NCBI RefSeq assembly: GCF_026891975.1
Contig: NZ_JAPTGB010000006.1
Span: 1-64,000 of the forward strand
DNA from: Methanocorpusculum petauri
GTDB taxonomy: Archaea > Halobacteriota > Methanomicrobia > Methanomicrobiales > Methanocorpusculaceae
Direction of reading: 5' to 3'
Length of the DNA stretch: 64,000 bases
In this document: positions 24,273 to 33,039 of the stretch, in pieces
Numbering within the stretch: position 1 is the stretch's first letter
Layout of the letters: each line of letters begins with the position of its first letter
The notes under the pieces: model-generated
What the model was told of the DNA's origin: nothing
Databases searched by the model: none
What the model saw: the letters and a program-made list of their open reading frames with translations, nothing else
Translations under genes and position numbers: made by a program

Positions 24273-25991
24273 TCAGCGGGACGCGTTCTTCCGGAATTCC
24301 AGTTCCTCCAGCGCCCGGTAATCGGTTTTTTCCATCTTGGTATGTGGAAGGGCCGCAACGATCTCAACTGCCGCAGGAATACTCCACCTGTTCAGTCTCC
24401 CCACCGCATACTCAATGAGCTTGCGTTCCGCCTCTGCCGGGTCCATCTTCCGCTTCAGTGTGACATACAGTTTGATTCTGGTATCATGTTTCCAGGAAAT
24501 GCCAATCGCACAGGCCTCCTGCACATCAGGATGCGTCTGCATGACCTCTTCGATCATCATCGGATACACATTGTAGCCGTTCACTTTCACCATGCGTTTG
24601 TACCGTGAACGGAAACAGATGTCACCGGTCGGTGTTATCTTTACAATGTCCCCGGTGTGCAGCCACAGTCCGCCGTCCTCGTGCCGCTTGAGGACCGCAT
24701 CAGTTGCCTCCTGATTGCGGTAGTACCCGGTCATCACCGCGTCGCTTAAGAGACACAGTTCTCCTTCCATGCCGTCCGGCAGAACAGTGGTAGTTCCCGG
24801 TTCAACCGTACAGACCTTGTTTCCCATCAGCGGAATACCTACACAGCCTGTGGGAACCGTGCGGTAGCCGTCTTCCGTTAACGCACAGACACTGCATGCC
24901 TCGGTCAGCCCGTAGCCGGGCCTGAACTTTACCATACAGTTGCCCTGCCGGAGGAGCTGGTTGTACCGGTTGATCAGACTGCCGCTGACACTGTCACCGC
25001 CCGCAACGATCAGTTTGATGAACGAAAGATCCTTTCCTTCGAATTCGCTGTACATCCGTTCATACATTGCAGGGACGCCGGCAATATATGCGGTTTTTTC
25101 CGAGAGAATCGTGTGGGCACACTCTTTTGCGTCAAATCTCGGCAGAAGGGCAACCTTCAGACCTGCGGAAAGAGGTGTGTGGACAGTGACGGCAAGACCA
25201 AATGCATGAAACATCGGGAGAATTGCCAGAAATCCGTCACCCACATGAATATCCTCACCGCCGATCCCGACAACAAGCTGGATTGCAACCGCGTTTATCG
25301 CGAAGTTTGAGAGCATCACTCCCTTGGCAGTCCCGGTCGTGCCGCCGGTGTACATAATAACTGCGGTATCTTTTGGAACGCCCGCCATTTCCGGAACGCC
25401 GGACACGGCAACTGCGGCACGTCCCTCCTTTATGAGATCGTCCCACTCGGTGATCTTTCGGACATTTTCGCCGTTGAGGCATTTTCTGACAGCACGGCGG
25501 TACACCCATCCCATGAGATAGCCTTTCGGTGTTTTCGGGAAGTAAGCGGGAGTTTTGCACCGAATAATCTCCACATCCATTCCCGAACAGACTGCTTCAT
25601 TGATCTCGCAGGTCAGTACGTATTTGCTTTCGGTCAGATCCACCGCGTATCCGGTCTCACCGGTGGTTGACAACGGGTGCACCATGTTGCAGACCGCACC
25701 GATCAGATTGACTGCATAAACTGCAACAACACACTGCGGGATATTGGGAAGGAAAATGGTAACAAAATCCCCGCGTCTGACCCCATGAGCGAGAAGACCG
25801 GCAGCGCATGCATGGACCTCTTCAAGAAGTTCCCCGTAGCTGATATGATTCCCATAATAGGCAAGAGCAGGACGCACGTTTCCGGCCCGCTCTGCTCCGT
25901 ATCTGAGCATAGAATACAGGGTTTGTTTCGCTGATTCAGGATAGGTTATTACTGGCAAATTGCTCATCCATACACCACACAGTTCACTCAT
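24273..25991 (-). CDS. AMP-forming acyl-CoA synthetase family
   Basis: A 572-residue adenylate-forming enzyme. The phosphate-binding loop Y-T-G-G-T-T-G-T-A-K-G is near 220. P-G-Y-G-L-T-E-A-C near 365, W-L-H-T-G-D-I near 445 and the hinge R-Y-K-R-M-V-K-V-N-G-Y-N-V-Y-P follow. The C-terminal catalytic lysine is probably in H-T-K-M-E-K-T-D-Y near 555. It should activate a carboxylic acid to acyl-AMP and then acyl-CoA. Substrate is uncertain: medium-chain or aromatic acids are possible. M-S-N-L-P-V eight residues in is an alternative start. It stands alone. Confidence 0.85.
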   Translation of the reverse strand: MSELCGVWMSNLPVITYPESAKQTLYSMLRYGAERAGNVRPALAYYGNHISYGELLEEVHACAAGLLAHGVRRGDFVTIFLPNIPQCVVAVYAVNLIGAVCNMVHPLSTTGETGYAVDLTESKYVLTCEINEAVCSGMDVEIIRCKTPAYFPKTPKGYLMGWVYRRAVRKCLNGENVRKITEWDDLIKEGRAAVAVSGVPEMAGVPKDTAVIMYTGGTTGTAKGVMLSNFAINAVAIQLVVGIGGEDIHVGDGFLAILPMFHAFGLAVTVHTPLSAGLKVALLPRFDAKECAHTILSEKTAYIAGVPAMYERMYSEFEGKDLSFIKLIVAGGDSVSGSLINRYNQLLRQGNCMVKFRPGYGLTEACSVCALTEDGYRTVPTGCVGIPLMGNKVCTVEPGTTTVLPDGMEGELCLLSDAVMTGYYRNQEATDAVLKRHEDGGLWLHTGDIVKITPTGDICFRSRYKRMVKVNGYNVYPMMIEEVMQTHPDVQEACAIGISWKHDTRIKLYVTLKRKMDPAEAERKLIEYAVGRLNRWSIPAAVEIVAALPHTKMEKTDYRALEELEFRKNASR

Positions 25992-26033
25992 ATGATGTAT
26001 TGACGGCGGCTATAAATATTTACGGGATTATCG

Positions 26034-27083
26034 TTATTCTCCCGGTTTTTCCGGAACAGTTTTTTCCGCAGCAGCCAATGCCTGCGCTTCCTCCCGGAGA
26101 CGTTTTCTTTCCAGCAGTTTTTTCTTTGAACGATAATAGTTCAGGGGATGAGCGATTTTGTCGCACAGCGAGTCACGGTTAACGCAGATGCCGTGCGTCA
26201 GCATGGTCTGACAGGCGGGCGTCGTGTACTCGTGCGTGGTGATATGGTCCACCTGATACATGGTCATGTCAGGATTAAAGTCAGGACTGCGGGCAAAGAT
26301 ACCTGCAACCTGTGCAGGTGTCATGCCGATGTTGTTCAGAAACGCGGTCATCGCAAACCTGCCCGAGTGCGAAAGGTTGACACCTGCCGCAGCTCCTGCA
26401 ATCAGTGCCTGAATGCACGGAGGGTATGCCGATTCATCAATCGCCCCGAATTCCGCAAGTGTCCTCTCCTGCAGGGCCGCTGTGAGCTTTTCACACCATG
26501 GCGCAAACTCATGCTCCATCGACGGCGGGATGGTCAGCGGCAGCTGGGATGCAAGAATTTTTCTGATGCGTTCCCGCAGCAGTATGTCCTGTTCATCGTC
26601 AGAGATTGCAACCTGCCCGCCGTCTACGTCACGGTTAATGAGCCGCCACTTCGGCTCGCGGACGGTTGAAGCAAGCTCCACATATTTGATCACCGGCATT
26701 TTCCCGAGGCCCAGAGTGATGCCGAGTGTCTCACAGACATGGTTCTTGAGTTTTTCGTTCTCCTCGTCATGGATGTAGAAGTACACCCGTTTTGCCTCCA
26801 TGCGTGCAAGCCTCTCGATGAGATTTCGGTCTTTGATACAGGAAACAAGAACACGTGCCAGCACATAGGTCGCAATGTCGGCAACAACATCCTGCGACTC
26901 AGGATACATCTCTTTACCATCAATAGCACAAGCTACCCGCTCAACTGCTGCGTCGAGATACTTCCGTCCGAGAGCAGATGCAGTGAAGTCGTGCATCTTG
27001 ATGCCGCGTGCGGCAAGAAACTCCTGAGACTCTTTCAAAAAAGGATAGTGGGTTAGATCGCGCGGCTCAACGGCGAGACGCAT
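26034..27083 (-). CDS. priL: DNA primase, large subunit
   Basis: A 349-residue PriL. The first 200 residues are helical, with R-D-L-T-H-Y-P-F-L and F-L-A-A-R-G. The C-terminal iron-sulfur domain carries the expected four cysteines: C-I-Q-A-L (near 230), C-Q-T-M-L-T-H-G-I-C (near 295-305) and S-L-C-D-K-I-A-H-P-L-N-Y-Y. PriL regulates primer synthesis by the catalytic PriS, which is not in this window. The start lies 2 bp after the PCNA stop, so the two replication genes form an operon. Confidence 0.92.
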   Translation of the reverse strand: MRLAVEPRDLTHYPFLKESQEFLAARGIKMHDFTASALGRKYLDAAVERVACAIDGKEMYPESQDVVADIATYVLARVLVSCIKDRNLIERLARMEAKRVYFYIHDEENEKLKNHVCETLGITLGLGKMPVIKYVELASTVREPKWRLINRDVDGGQVAISDDEQDILLRERIRKILASQLPLTIPPSMEHEFAPWCEKLTAALQERTLAEFGAIDESAYPPCIQALIAGAAAGVNLSHSGRFAMTAFLNNIGMTPAQVAGIFARSPDFNPDMTMYQVDHITTHEYTTPACQTMLTHGICVNRDSLCDKIAHPLNYYRSKKKLLERKRLREEAQALAAAEKTVPEKPGE

Positions 27084-27085
27084 GG

Positions 27086-27829
27086 TTAGTCTGCCTCTAT
27101 TCTCGGGGCGAGCAGATAACCGATCTTACCTTTGCCATCTGCATAGACAAAGGAGAACTGTACCGGGTGATCATTGCCAAGCCGGATCTGCACCTTGTCC
27201 GCTCTGCTGATGGATTTGCCCATATCCTTCAGGTAATCAAGGGAGAATAGGGAGCGTGCCGCGGCACAGGAAATATAATGGACATCGTCACCTGCAAGTT
27301 CACGTTTGATTCTGTCGCTGTCACCTTCAGCATTCAGGGTGAAGACCTGGGTATCCGGGTTTACGGATAAGGAGATCTTGTCAGAGACCATCGCAGCAGC
27401 CTTGATTGCGTCGTAGAACATAGAACCTGCAATTTCAAACGTTGCAGGAAGATCAAGGTTCGGCGCGTTCGGATCCTTTCTGATGGTCTTTGTGTCAAGC
27501 AGGGTTATGGAATATTCATATCCGCCGAAGCTGATTTTCAGCTTCTTTCCGGTGTCATCAAGTTCGAGAGCAACGGAGTCTGTCTTGCCGATCATGCCCA
27601 TCATTGCCCGGATCTTTTCGATGTCAAGACCAAGTTCTGCAGGTTCTGCGGCATAGGTGGAAAATGCACCCGCTTCAAGTTCCAGGGATACCATGGCAAC
27701 GTTGGAGGTATCAACCGTGATTGTGTGGATGCCGCGCTCATCGACATGAAGTCGGCATTCGTTTACCAGTGCAGAGACAGCATCGATCGTCTCCCGGAAA
27801 ATATCTGCATCTATTGTTGCTTTTAACAT
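27086..27829 (-). CDS. pcn: DNA polymerase sliding clamp (PCNA)
   Basis: I choose ATG 27829 (M-L-K-A-T-I-D-A), giving 247 residues. Two PCNA domains are complete: E-C-R-L-H-V-D-E-R-G-I near 30, D-V-H-Y-I-S-C-A-A-A-R-S near 190 and the C-terminal L-A-P-R-I-E. It forms a trimeric ring that tethers DNA polymerase, FEN1 and ligase. FEN1 is also encoded in this window (30470). A clear TATA box lies about 70 bp upstream. Confidence 0.95.
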   Translation of the reverse strand: MLKATIDADIFRETIDAVSALVNECRLHVDERGIHTITVDTSNVAMVSLELEAGAFSTYAAEPAELGLDIEKIRAMMGMIGKTDSVALELDDTGKKLKISFGGYEYSITLLDTKTIRKDPNAPNLDLPATFEIAGSMFYDAIKAAAMVSDKISLSVNPDTQVFTLNAEGDSDRIKRELAGDDVHYISCAAARSLFSLDYLKDMGKSISRADKVQIRLGNDHPVQFSFVYADGKGKIGYLLAPRIEAD

Positions 27830-27895
27830 CTGTAATACCCCTTGACACACCCGAACATGCCAGTGTGACGGTCGTTAATAATACTATACTAATAC

Positions 27896-27912
27896 ACTTT
27901 ATAAATTTATAT
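27896..27912 (-). promoter_or_regulatory. TATA box of the pcn-priL operon
   Basis: The minus strand reads ATATAAATTTATAAAGTG here, predicting a transcript start near 27877 and a leader of about 48 nt before the pcn ATG at 27829. The gap to tbp (27913-28132) shows no gene. Confidence 0.6.
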
Positions 27913-28132
27913 CATTGCCGCTGTTTTCGGTGTTGCTCCAAAAGTCCGGATAGACTTTGGCCTTCGAAACAGGAATTATTTCTCGAACAAATACCTGAGT
28001 TCTGTTTTCAAAAATTTCCGACATGAATTACTCCAAGAAAAAAAGTCCACGAGGGTTTCAGCCCCGCTGTTTTTCGGAGGATCTGTCGATGAACCAAAAA
28101 AAATTCGGGCGGATACCGATGATCCAAAGAGA

Positions 28133-28693
28133 TCAGAGCATTTTCAGATCGGAGAGATCTTTGTAAATCTTCTGAACCGCCCGTTTTGCATCCTCAGGAA
28201 CTTTACCGCCGGTGATGATCAGTTTTCCCGAACCAAACAGCAGAACAACGACCTTCGGATCATCCAGCCGATAGACAAGACCGGGGAACTGCTCTGGTTC
28301 ATACTCGATCTTGTCGAGGTTGAAACTCATTGCGATCTTGTTGAGATTGATGCGCGATCCGAGATCTGCGGAGGTCACAATGTTCTGGATACTGTAGGTC
28401 GGATTATCCACAATTTCGATATTGAGATCGCGAAGGAGACCAACCAGATACTCAAGACCTTTGTTAAGGCTGTCAATGCTTTTTGCGCCGGTAAGCACAA
28501 CCTTGCCCGATCCGAACACCAGTGCAGCAATTTTCGGGTTCTGCATCCGCAGAACAACACCCGGAAACCGCTGTTTATTGTATTCAGCTCCCGGTATCTG
28601 CGCTGCGAGAACGAGGAGATCCAGTTTATCATTTACCTTTGTGGATGCAACCACATTTTCGATCTTCAATGATTCATCGGGCAGGCCTGACAT
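28133..28693 (-). CDS. tbp: TATA-box-binding protein
   Basis: A 186-residue archaeal TBP made of two symmetrical halves. Each half has the pattern F-P-G-V-V-L-R / F-P-G-L-V-Y-R with paired phenylalanines (L-V-F-G-S-G-K and L-L-F-G-S-G-K) that intercalate in DNA. It nucleates the archaeal preinitiation complex. The ATG at 28693 lies only a few bases after the predicted transcript start, so the mRNA is nearly leaderless. Confidence 0.96.
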   Translation of the reverse strand: MSGLPDESLKIENVVASTKVNDKLDLLVLAAQIPGAEYNKQRFPGVVLRMQNPKIAALVFGSGKVVLTGAKSIDSLNKGLEYLVGLLRDLNIEIVDNPTYSIQNIVTSADLGSRINLNKIAMSFNLDKIEYEPEQFPGLVYRLDDPKVVVLLFGSGKLIITGGKVPEDAKRAVQKIYKDLSDLKML

Positions 28694-28716
28694 ATTTATA
28701 TCTAAAACAGGTAACT

Positions 28717-28727
28717 ATATAAAAACT
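28717..28727 (-). promoter_or_regulatory. TATA box of tbp
   Basis: The minus strand reads TTTTTATATAG. Usual archaeal spacing puts the transcript start near 28697, four bases before the tbp ATG, implying a leaderless or nearly leaderless mRNA. Confidence 0.6.
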
Positions 28728-28788
28728 CGGTTGGGATCGCAGAAAAGAAATCAGATGGGAGAGCCCCCTCTCTCCTGCTGCATTCCTA

Positions 28789-29109
28789 TTAATCGTATTC
28801 ACGCCAGGTGTGCTTGCACTTGGTACAGCGGAAGAATCTGACTTCGGATTCATCAGCACTGCGAAGCTGGCGAAGCCACCACTCAGCAATTCCATGTCCG
28901 CAGTTCGGGCATTTGACGGCACAGGTAGGTTTTGTTTCAATATCCATATCATCATCAACGATGAGGATGTCATTTTCCTGCATGTAGGCGACTTTTTTCA
29001 TCTGTTCCTTCTCTGCCGAGCTGATCTCCTCTGCATACCCGCATTTTGCACAGGTCAGTTTGCCGTCTTTGGACTTCATCAATTTCCCGCATTTCGGACA
29101 GAACATCAT
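28789..29109 (-). CDS. tfs: transcription factor S (TFIIS/RpoM-like)
   Basis: I choose the ATG pair at 29109/29106 (M-M-F-C-P-K-C), giving about 106 residues. The N-terminal zinc ribbon is C-P-K-C...C-A-K-C-G-Y. The C-terminal ribbon is C-P-N-C...C-T-K-C, with the invariant D-E dipeptide (S-A-D-E-S-E) of the TFIIS hairpin that stimulates RNA cleavage by stalled polymerase. The two-ribbon layout and length match archaeal TFS. A TATA box upstream again predicts a very short leader. Confidence 0.95.
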   Translation of the reverse strand: MMFCPKCGKLMKSKDGKLTCAKCGYAEEISSAEKEQMKKVAYMQENDILIVDDDMDIETKPTCAVKCPNCGHGIAEWWLRQLRSADESEVRFFRCTKCKHTWREYD

Positions 29110-29133
29110 AGAGTTAAATATTTGTTTTGAAAC

Positions 29134-29143
29134 CTTATATACT
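29134..29143 (-). promoter_or_regulatory. TATA box of tfs
   Basis: The minus strand reads GTATATAAGG, 25-34 bp ahead of the chosen tfs ATG. The spacing implies initiation close to the start codon. Confidence 0.55.
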
Positions 29144-29218
29144 CTGATCATACCGGACGACCGAATTCCCCAACAAAACCCTCTTTATTGATCACGGCAA
29201 ACAGTGTAAGCAGTTCGT

Positions 29219-30082
29219 ATGCTGGAGCAGTTAATTGAAACCATTGTCATCCTTTCCTGTATTGCGTTCCTGTTGTTTCTGATTCCGGGAAAGCACCAGA
29301 AATATGTGGCAAGTATCGGATGGGTTGCAATGGAGGCAGTGCTCCTGCTGATGTTCCCTTACTTCTTTGAGGAGGGAAACTTTGTTTATCCGATAATTGC
29401 CATTGTCGCATTGCCCTGTATATACATCACCGTCAAACGGCTGTTTATGGATGATTACTATGTCCGCCGCCTGACGTATGCTGCATCTATTGCGTATCTG
29501 ATCTATGCACCGTTCGCGTTCATACCGGCTCTCGGGAACTGGCTGATCAGTGTGGTCGTGGATCTGGTGGCAATTGTTCTTACTGCAATCGGGACACCGT
29601 ACACCATGTCAGCCTGGAACATCTTCATGGGGGAGGTACTGCCGGGCAACACCTTCGGATTTCAGGTTGAAGTAATTCTCGGATGTACCGGTATTCAGGC
29701 GATTGCCATTCTCCTCGGTGTGGTAGCGATCATTCCGTCAAGCTGGAAGAGAAAACTCGGCCTGTTCTTTTTAGTAACGATACCGATCTTTGCGGTGAAC
29801 ATTTTCCGCAACGCGTATGTGGTAACCGCATACACGCAGCAGTGGTATCCCTGGTTCCAGGAATGGTTCCCGGAACCGGAGATGTACGGTTATGCAAGTT
29901 TCTTCTGGGCGCACAATGTATTCTGTGAACTGCTTGCAGTTGCCGTGCTGATTGGTATTGCTTACCTGCTCTTCAAACTTAATCCGACGATGGTTACGAC
30001 GCTGCGCGACATCGGGGTTGTATATTATGATGAGCTGATGGCAATGCGCGACCGGATCTTCGGCAGGAAACTGACAGAATAA
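29219..30082 (+). CDS. artA: archaeosortase A
   Basis: A 287-residue membrane protein with about seven spans. It carries the exosortase/archaeosortase triad: Cys156 in I-L-G-C-T-G-I-Q, Arg197 in N-I-F-R-N-A-Y and His232 in F-W-A-H-N-V-F. ArtA enzymes cut PGF-CTERM sorting signals of surface proteins and attach them to membrane lipid. No PGF-CTERM tail is evident among the surface proteins in this window (the COG1361 protein at 59783 ends in a plain span), so substrates are elsewhere. The HIT-protein gene follows after 7 bp. Confidence 0.9.
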   Translation: MLEQLIETIVILSCIAFLLFLIPGKHQKYVASIGWVAMEAVLLLMFPYFFEEGNFVYPIIAIVALPCIYITVKRLFMDDYYVRRLTYAASIAYLIYAPFAFIPALGNWLISVVVDLVAIVLTAIGTPYTMSAWNIFMGEVLPGNTFGFQVEVILGCTGIQAIAILLGVVAIIPSSWKRKLGLFFLVTIPIFAVNIFRNAYVVTAYTQQWYPWFQEWFPEPEMYGYASFFWAHNVFCELLAVAVLIGIAYLLFKLNPTMVTTLRDIGVVYYDELMAMRDRIFGRKLTE

Positions 30083-30089
30083 TTTTTTT

Positions 30090-30473
30090 ATGATAAACTG
30101 TCCATTCTGCAATCCGGATGAGATTCTTCTGGAAAATGATCTGGCGTTCGCCAAATATGATCTCTATCCAGTCTCACCCGGCCATCTGCTGATAATTCCC
30201 AAGAGGCATGCGGCATCCTGGTTTGATCTCACACCTGCCGAGCAGACCGCGGTTCTCGCGCTTGTTGCCCAGGCAAAAGATCTGCTGGATGAAACATATG
30301 CACCCGACGGCTACAATCTCGGTGTGAACTGCGGGGAGGCCGCAGGCCAGACAGTGATGCATGTTCATCTGCATGTAATTCCGCGCTATTCCGGGGATGT
30401 GTCAAATCCCCATGGCGGAATTCGTGCGGTAATTGCGGCAAAACAGGATTATACAAACAGGATCAGGCGTTAG
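30090..30473 (+). CDS. HIT-family hydrolase
   Basis: A 127-residue histidine-triad protein with the active-site signature H-V-H-L-H-V-I-P-R near residue 90 and the N-terminal C-P-F-C-N knuckle. HIT proteins hydrolyse phosphoramidates such as AMP-lysine or diadenosine polyphosphates. It starts 7 bp after artA and is probably cotranscribed. Its stop overlaps the end of the convergent FEN1 gene by four bases. Confidence 0.9.
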   Translation: MINCPFCNPDEILLENDLAFAKYDLYPVSPGHLLIIPKRHAASWFDLTPAEQTAVLALVAQAKDLLDETYAPDGYNLGVNCGEAAGQTVMHVHLHVIPRYSGDVSNPHGGIRAVIAAKQDYTNRIRR

Positions 30474-31471
30474 AACCAGGAGTCGAGGGTCGCCTGGCCC
30501 TTTTTTGCGCCGAGACGTTCAAGTCCCGCGGACACCCGCTCCTCCGAGAAGCCGTGCTGTTCGCAGAGAATTTCAAAAACTTTCTCCTGCACCGGTGCTT
30601 TTTTTGCAATGGTGTAGTTTTTTTCCACCGGAGGATCAAGGAAGTAGCGGATAAGTTCCTCCGGATCTGCGGCGTTTTCGGATTCGGTGATACGTTCGGA
30701 AAATTTTCCGTCACGGACGATCTTTACTGCGGTTTTCGGGCCGACACCCTTTACGCCGCTGTTATAATCAGTACCAATGAGAAGGGCGGCCGCGATCAGT
30801 TCAACCTGCGTCATTCCCAGACCGTTCAGAACTTCCTCAAGAATCAGCCGTTCGGGATAAACCGGCACATATTTCCCATGCAGACGGCGTTTACCGGATA
30901 CGGTGAGATTGCGGAGAAGCTTCGGTGTTCCAAACAGAAGAGAGTCATAATCCTGCGACACCGCATAGGCGACGTCCCCTGCAGCTGCCATATATGCGGA
31001 TTGGGCTTCTCCTTCTTCGGGAGCCTGAATCCAGGGAATGCCCAGAGCAGTCAGAAGTTCTTTGGAGGAGTCCGTGATAAAAGCATCAACCTTTGAGGAA
31101 GCCATTGCATACTTGCGTGCAGTTTCCTCGTCCCCTTCTTTTACGGCACGTTCCCAGGAATCTTTTGCGTTCGCGCGAATGATGCGCCGCTCGGCAAGGG
31201 TTGCTTCCTTAAATGCAGGGGGTTTCCCGTCAAACACGTACACGGGCGTGATGTTTTTTTCCACAAGATTTGCGGTGCGGAACAGAAGACCACTCAGGTG
31301 GGACGTAATGCGGCCTTCATCATCCATCAACGGGGTTCCGTCCGGCTGACGGATCCCGCTTAAAAACTGGTACAGGGCATTGTATGCATCGATTGCCGCA
31401 GTGCCGCCGAGTTGATCCCACGCAAGGGACTCCTTATAATCCGCAATGAGCGGCCGCAGTGCAACACCCAT
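30470..31471 (-). CDS. fen: flap endonuclease FEN1
   Basis: A 333-residue structure-specific nuclease. The N-domain has [12 protein letters not shown] (first metal Asp) and V-F-D-G-K-P-P. The I-domain has E-G-E-A-Q-S-A-Y and Q-D-Y-D-S-L-L-F-G. The helix-hairpin-helix [16 protein letters not shown] follows, and the C-terminal Q-A-T-L-D-S-W-F is a PCNA-interacting peptide. It removes Okazaki-fragment flaps. A small membrane-protein gene lies 8 bp upstream. Confidence 0.95.
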   Translation of the reverse strand: MGVALRPLIADYKESLAWDQLGGTAAIDAYNALYQFLSGIRQPDGTPLMDDEGRITSHLSGLLFRTANLVEKNITPVYVFDGKPPAFKEATLAERRIIRANAKDSWERAVKEGDEETARKYAMASSKVDAFITDSSKELLTALGIPWIQAPEEGEAQSAYMAAAGDVAYAVSQDYDSLLFGTPKLLRNLTVSGKRRLHGKYVPVYPERLILEEVLNGLGMTQVELIAAALLIGTDYNSGVKGVGPKTAVKIVRDGKFSERITESENAADPEELIRYFLDPPVEKNYTIAKKAPVQEKVFEILCEQHGFSEERVSAGLERLGAKKGQATLDSWF

Positions 31472-31479
31472 GTGGTTAC

Positions 31480-31809
31480 CTACCGGTACATTCTGCTTTT
31501 GATGCTCTCAACTGCCTCAACAACCTTCTGTGAGGTTGCATCCTGCCTCTGAATCATCTGACGACCGAGGTCTTCGAGATTGCTGCGCATGACCCGCTCA
31601 CGTGCCGCGCTCTGCTCTTCAAGACGGCGGAGACGGAAAAGAATCGAGAGCAGCAGCAGGCCCACGGAAATAATCAGCAGTTCAACCCCAATTGCGACAA
31701 TAGCGTCCTGCCAGAGCCGGATAATGATAGCAAGACCGGATACTGCCATGACAATTACCAGCAGAACTTCCAGCATGATTCCCGGAAGGCTTTCACGACG
31801 AACATTCAT
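31480..31809 (-). CDS. small membrane protein with coiled-coil tail, 109 aa
   Basis: Two hydrophobic spans fill residues 12-58 ([12 protein letters not shown] and [13 protein letters not shown]). A charged helix ([13 protein letters not shown], then V-V-E-A-V-E-S-I-K) fills the C-terminus and is probably a cytoplasmic coiled coil. I recognise no family. It lies 8 bp upstream of fen and probably shares its transcript, but a role in replication is not implied by its sequence. Confidence 0.65.
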   Translation of the reverse strand: MNVRRESLPGIMLEVLLVIVMAVSGLAIIIRLWQDAIVAIGVELLIISVGLLLLSILFRLRRLEEQSAARERVMRSNLEDLGRQMIQRQDATSQKVVEAVESIKSRMYR

Positions 31810-31851
31810 ATTTTAACTAAGGAGACCGCTAAAATATTAAGTTACCTATAC

Positions 31852-32772
31852 ATGAGTGAATTTTCTATCCGTTCTCTTGTGCCGTACTCCGGCATGCTCC
31901 TCCTGATGCTGGCGACAGGAATATTGTCGCTTCTGCTGATCTACCCGGTTACGCAGGCAGGACTCGGTGCATTTGAGGATCCGGATTCGATCGCAAATCC
32001 GTTTGTGTTCCTGTTTATTATGCTCGTGTTTACTGCGCTTCTTTTACTTTTGATTAAGTGGAAAGCGCAAACGGTTATCAGTGTAATTATCGGTATCTGT
32101 CTGGCACTGGTGATCTACTATGTCATCTCTTCGCTGATATTTTCCTATGTCCCGATACTTCCGGCCTCAGTTATCGGGATTGCTGCGGCGGTGATTGTGA
32201 TTCTGCTGCTCTGGTACCGGCCGGAATGGTATGTTATCAATGTTTCAGGGATTCTTATCTCTGCAGGTTGTGCGACAATCTTCGGTATTTCACTTTCGAT
32301 TGTTCCGGTGTTGATTCTTTTAATTCTGCTGATTGTGTATGATGCAGTTTCGGTGCACCGGACAAAGCATATGCTGACGCTTGCAGATGGTGTTCTCCGC
32401 CAGAAAATGCCGATTATGCTGATTGTTCCCAAAACCCTCAATTACTCCTACCGGAACTCCGGGTTTTCCCTGCAGGACAAAAAAGAGGAACGCGGTGCCT
32501 ACATGATTGGAATGGGAGATATGATCATGCCCGCAATTCTTGTGGTTTCCGCCCAGGTGTATGCAGGAGGCGAGGGTATCTTCTCGGTGGCAGGTGTTGC
32601 ACTTCCCGCGCTTGGTGCTATGATCGGCGGGATTATTGGTTTGTGTTCGCTGATGATTCCCTTAAATTCCGGAAAACCGCAGCCGGGCCTCCCGTATATT
32701 AATGCAGGGGCCATCATCGGATTTCTGATCTGCTGTGCAGTGACCGGTTCCTGGACCTGGGTCGGATTCTGA
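31852..32772 (+). CDS. presenilin/signal-peptide-peptidase homologue (A22 protease)
   Basis: A 306-residue intramembrane aspartyl protease with about nine spans. The catalytic aspartates are in V-Y-D-A (D164) and G-M-G-D (D223). The third motif, usually P-A-L, is represented by G-L-P-Y-I-N near 279-284. Archaeal homologues, including the structurally known enzyme of the methanogen Methanoculleus marisnigri, cut substrates within the membrane. The loop between the catalytic spans (R-N-S-G-F-S-L-Q-D-K-K-E) is short. Natural substrates are unknown. It is followed by a tRNA gene. Confidence 0.9.
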   Translation: MSEFSIRSLVPYSGMLLLMLATGILSLLLIYPVTQAGLGAFEDPDSIANPFVFLFIMLVFTALLLLLIKWKAQTVISVIIGICLALVIYYVISSLIFSYVPILPASVIGIAAAVIVILLLWYRPEWYVINVSGILISAGCATIFGISLSIVPVLILLILLIVYDAVSVHRTKHMLTLADGVLRQKMPIMLIVPKTLNYSYRNSGFSLQDKKEERGAYMIGMGDMIMPAILVVSAQVYAGGEGIFSVAGVALPALGAMIGGIIGLCSLMIPLNSGKPQPGLPYINAGAIIGFLICCAVTGSWTWVGF

Positions 32773-32833
32773 CAGGGCAAATTGGAATCGTAATGTATAT
32801 ATGCGAATTCTGCCAATGTTGTAAGGCACACAC

Positions 32834-32905
32834 GCATCGATAGTGTAGTGGTTATCACTAGGCGTTGCCAACGCCTAAACTCGGGTTCGAGTCCCGGTCG
32901 ATGCA
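32834..32905 (+). tRNA. tRNA-Gly (GCC)
   Basis: Acceptor GCATCGA pairs with TCGATGC, discriminator A. The anticodon stem-loop GGCGTTGCCAACGCC shows GCC, and the T loop is GGTTCGAGTCC. It is 72 nt, without encoded CCA, and is followed by a CTTCTTTTCT stretch that may end transcription. Confidence 0.95.
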
Positions 32906-33039
32906 CTTCTTTTCTGATTTCTGTGATGGCTGCATTGATACTGTGCTTATCTGGAGTGTCTGATCCATTCGCAGTATTACAGTTGTGTTCGCTCTGGAAA
33001 ATATGGAAAAAAAGAGTTTGAAAAATAGTTCTGAAAAGC

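Noticed and set aside
9207-27962. TCCGGATAGAC seen at about 9207 and 27952
   Set aside because: An 11-base match within 64 kb is expected by chance, and the flanks do not align.
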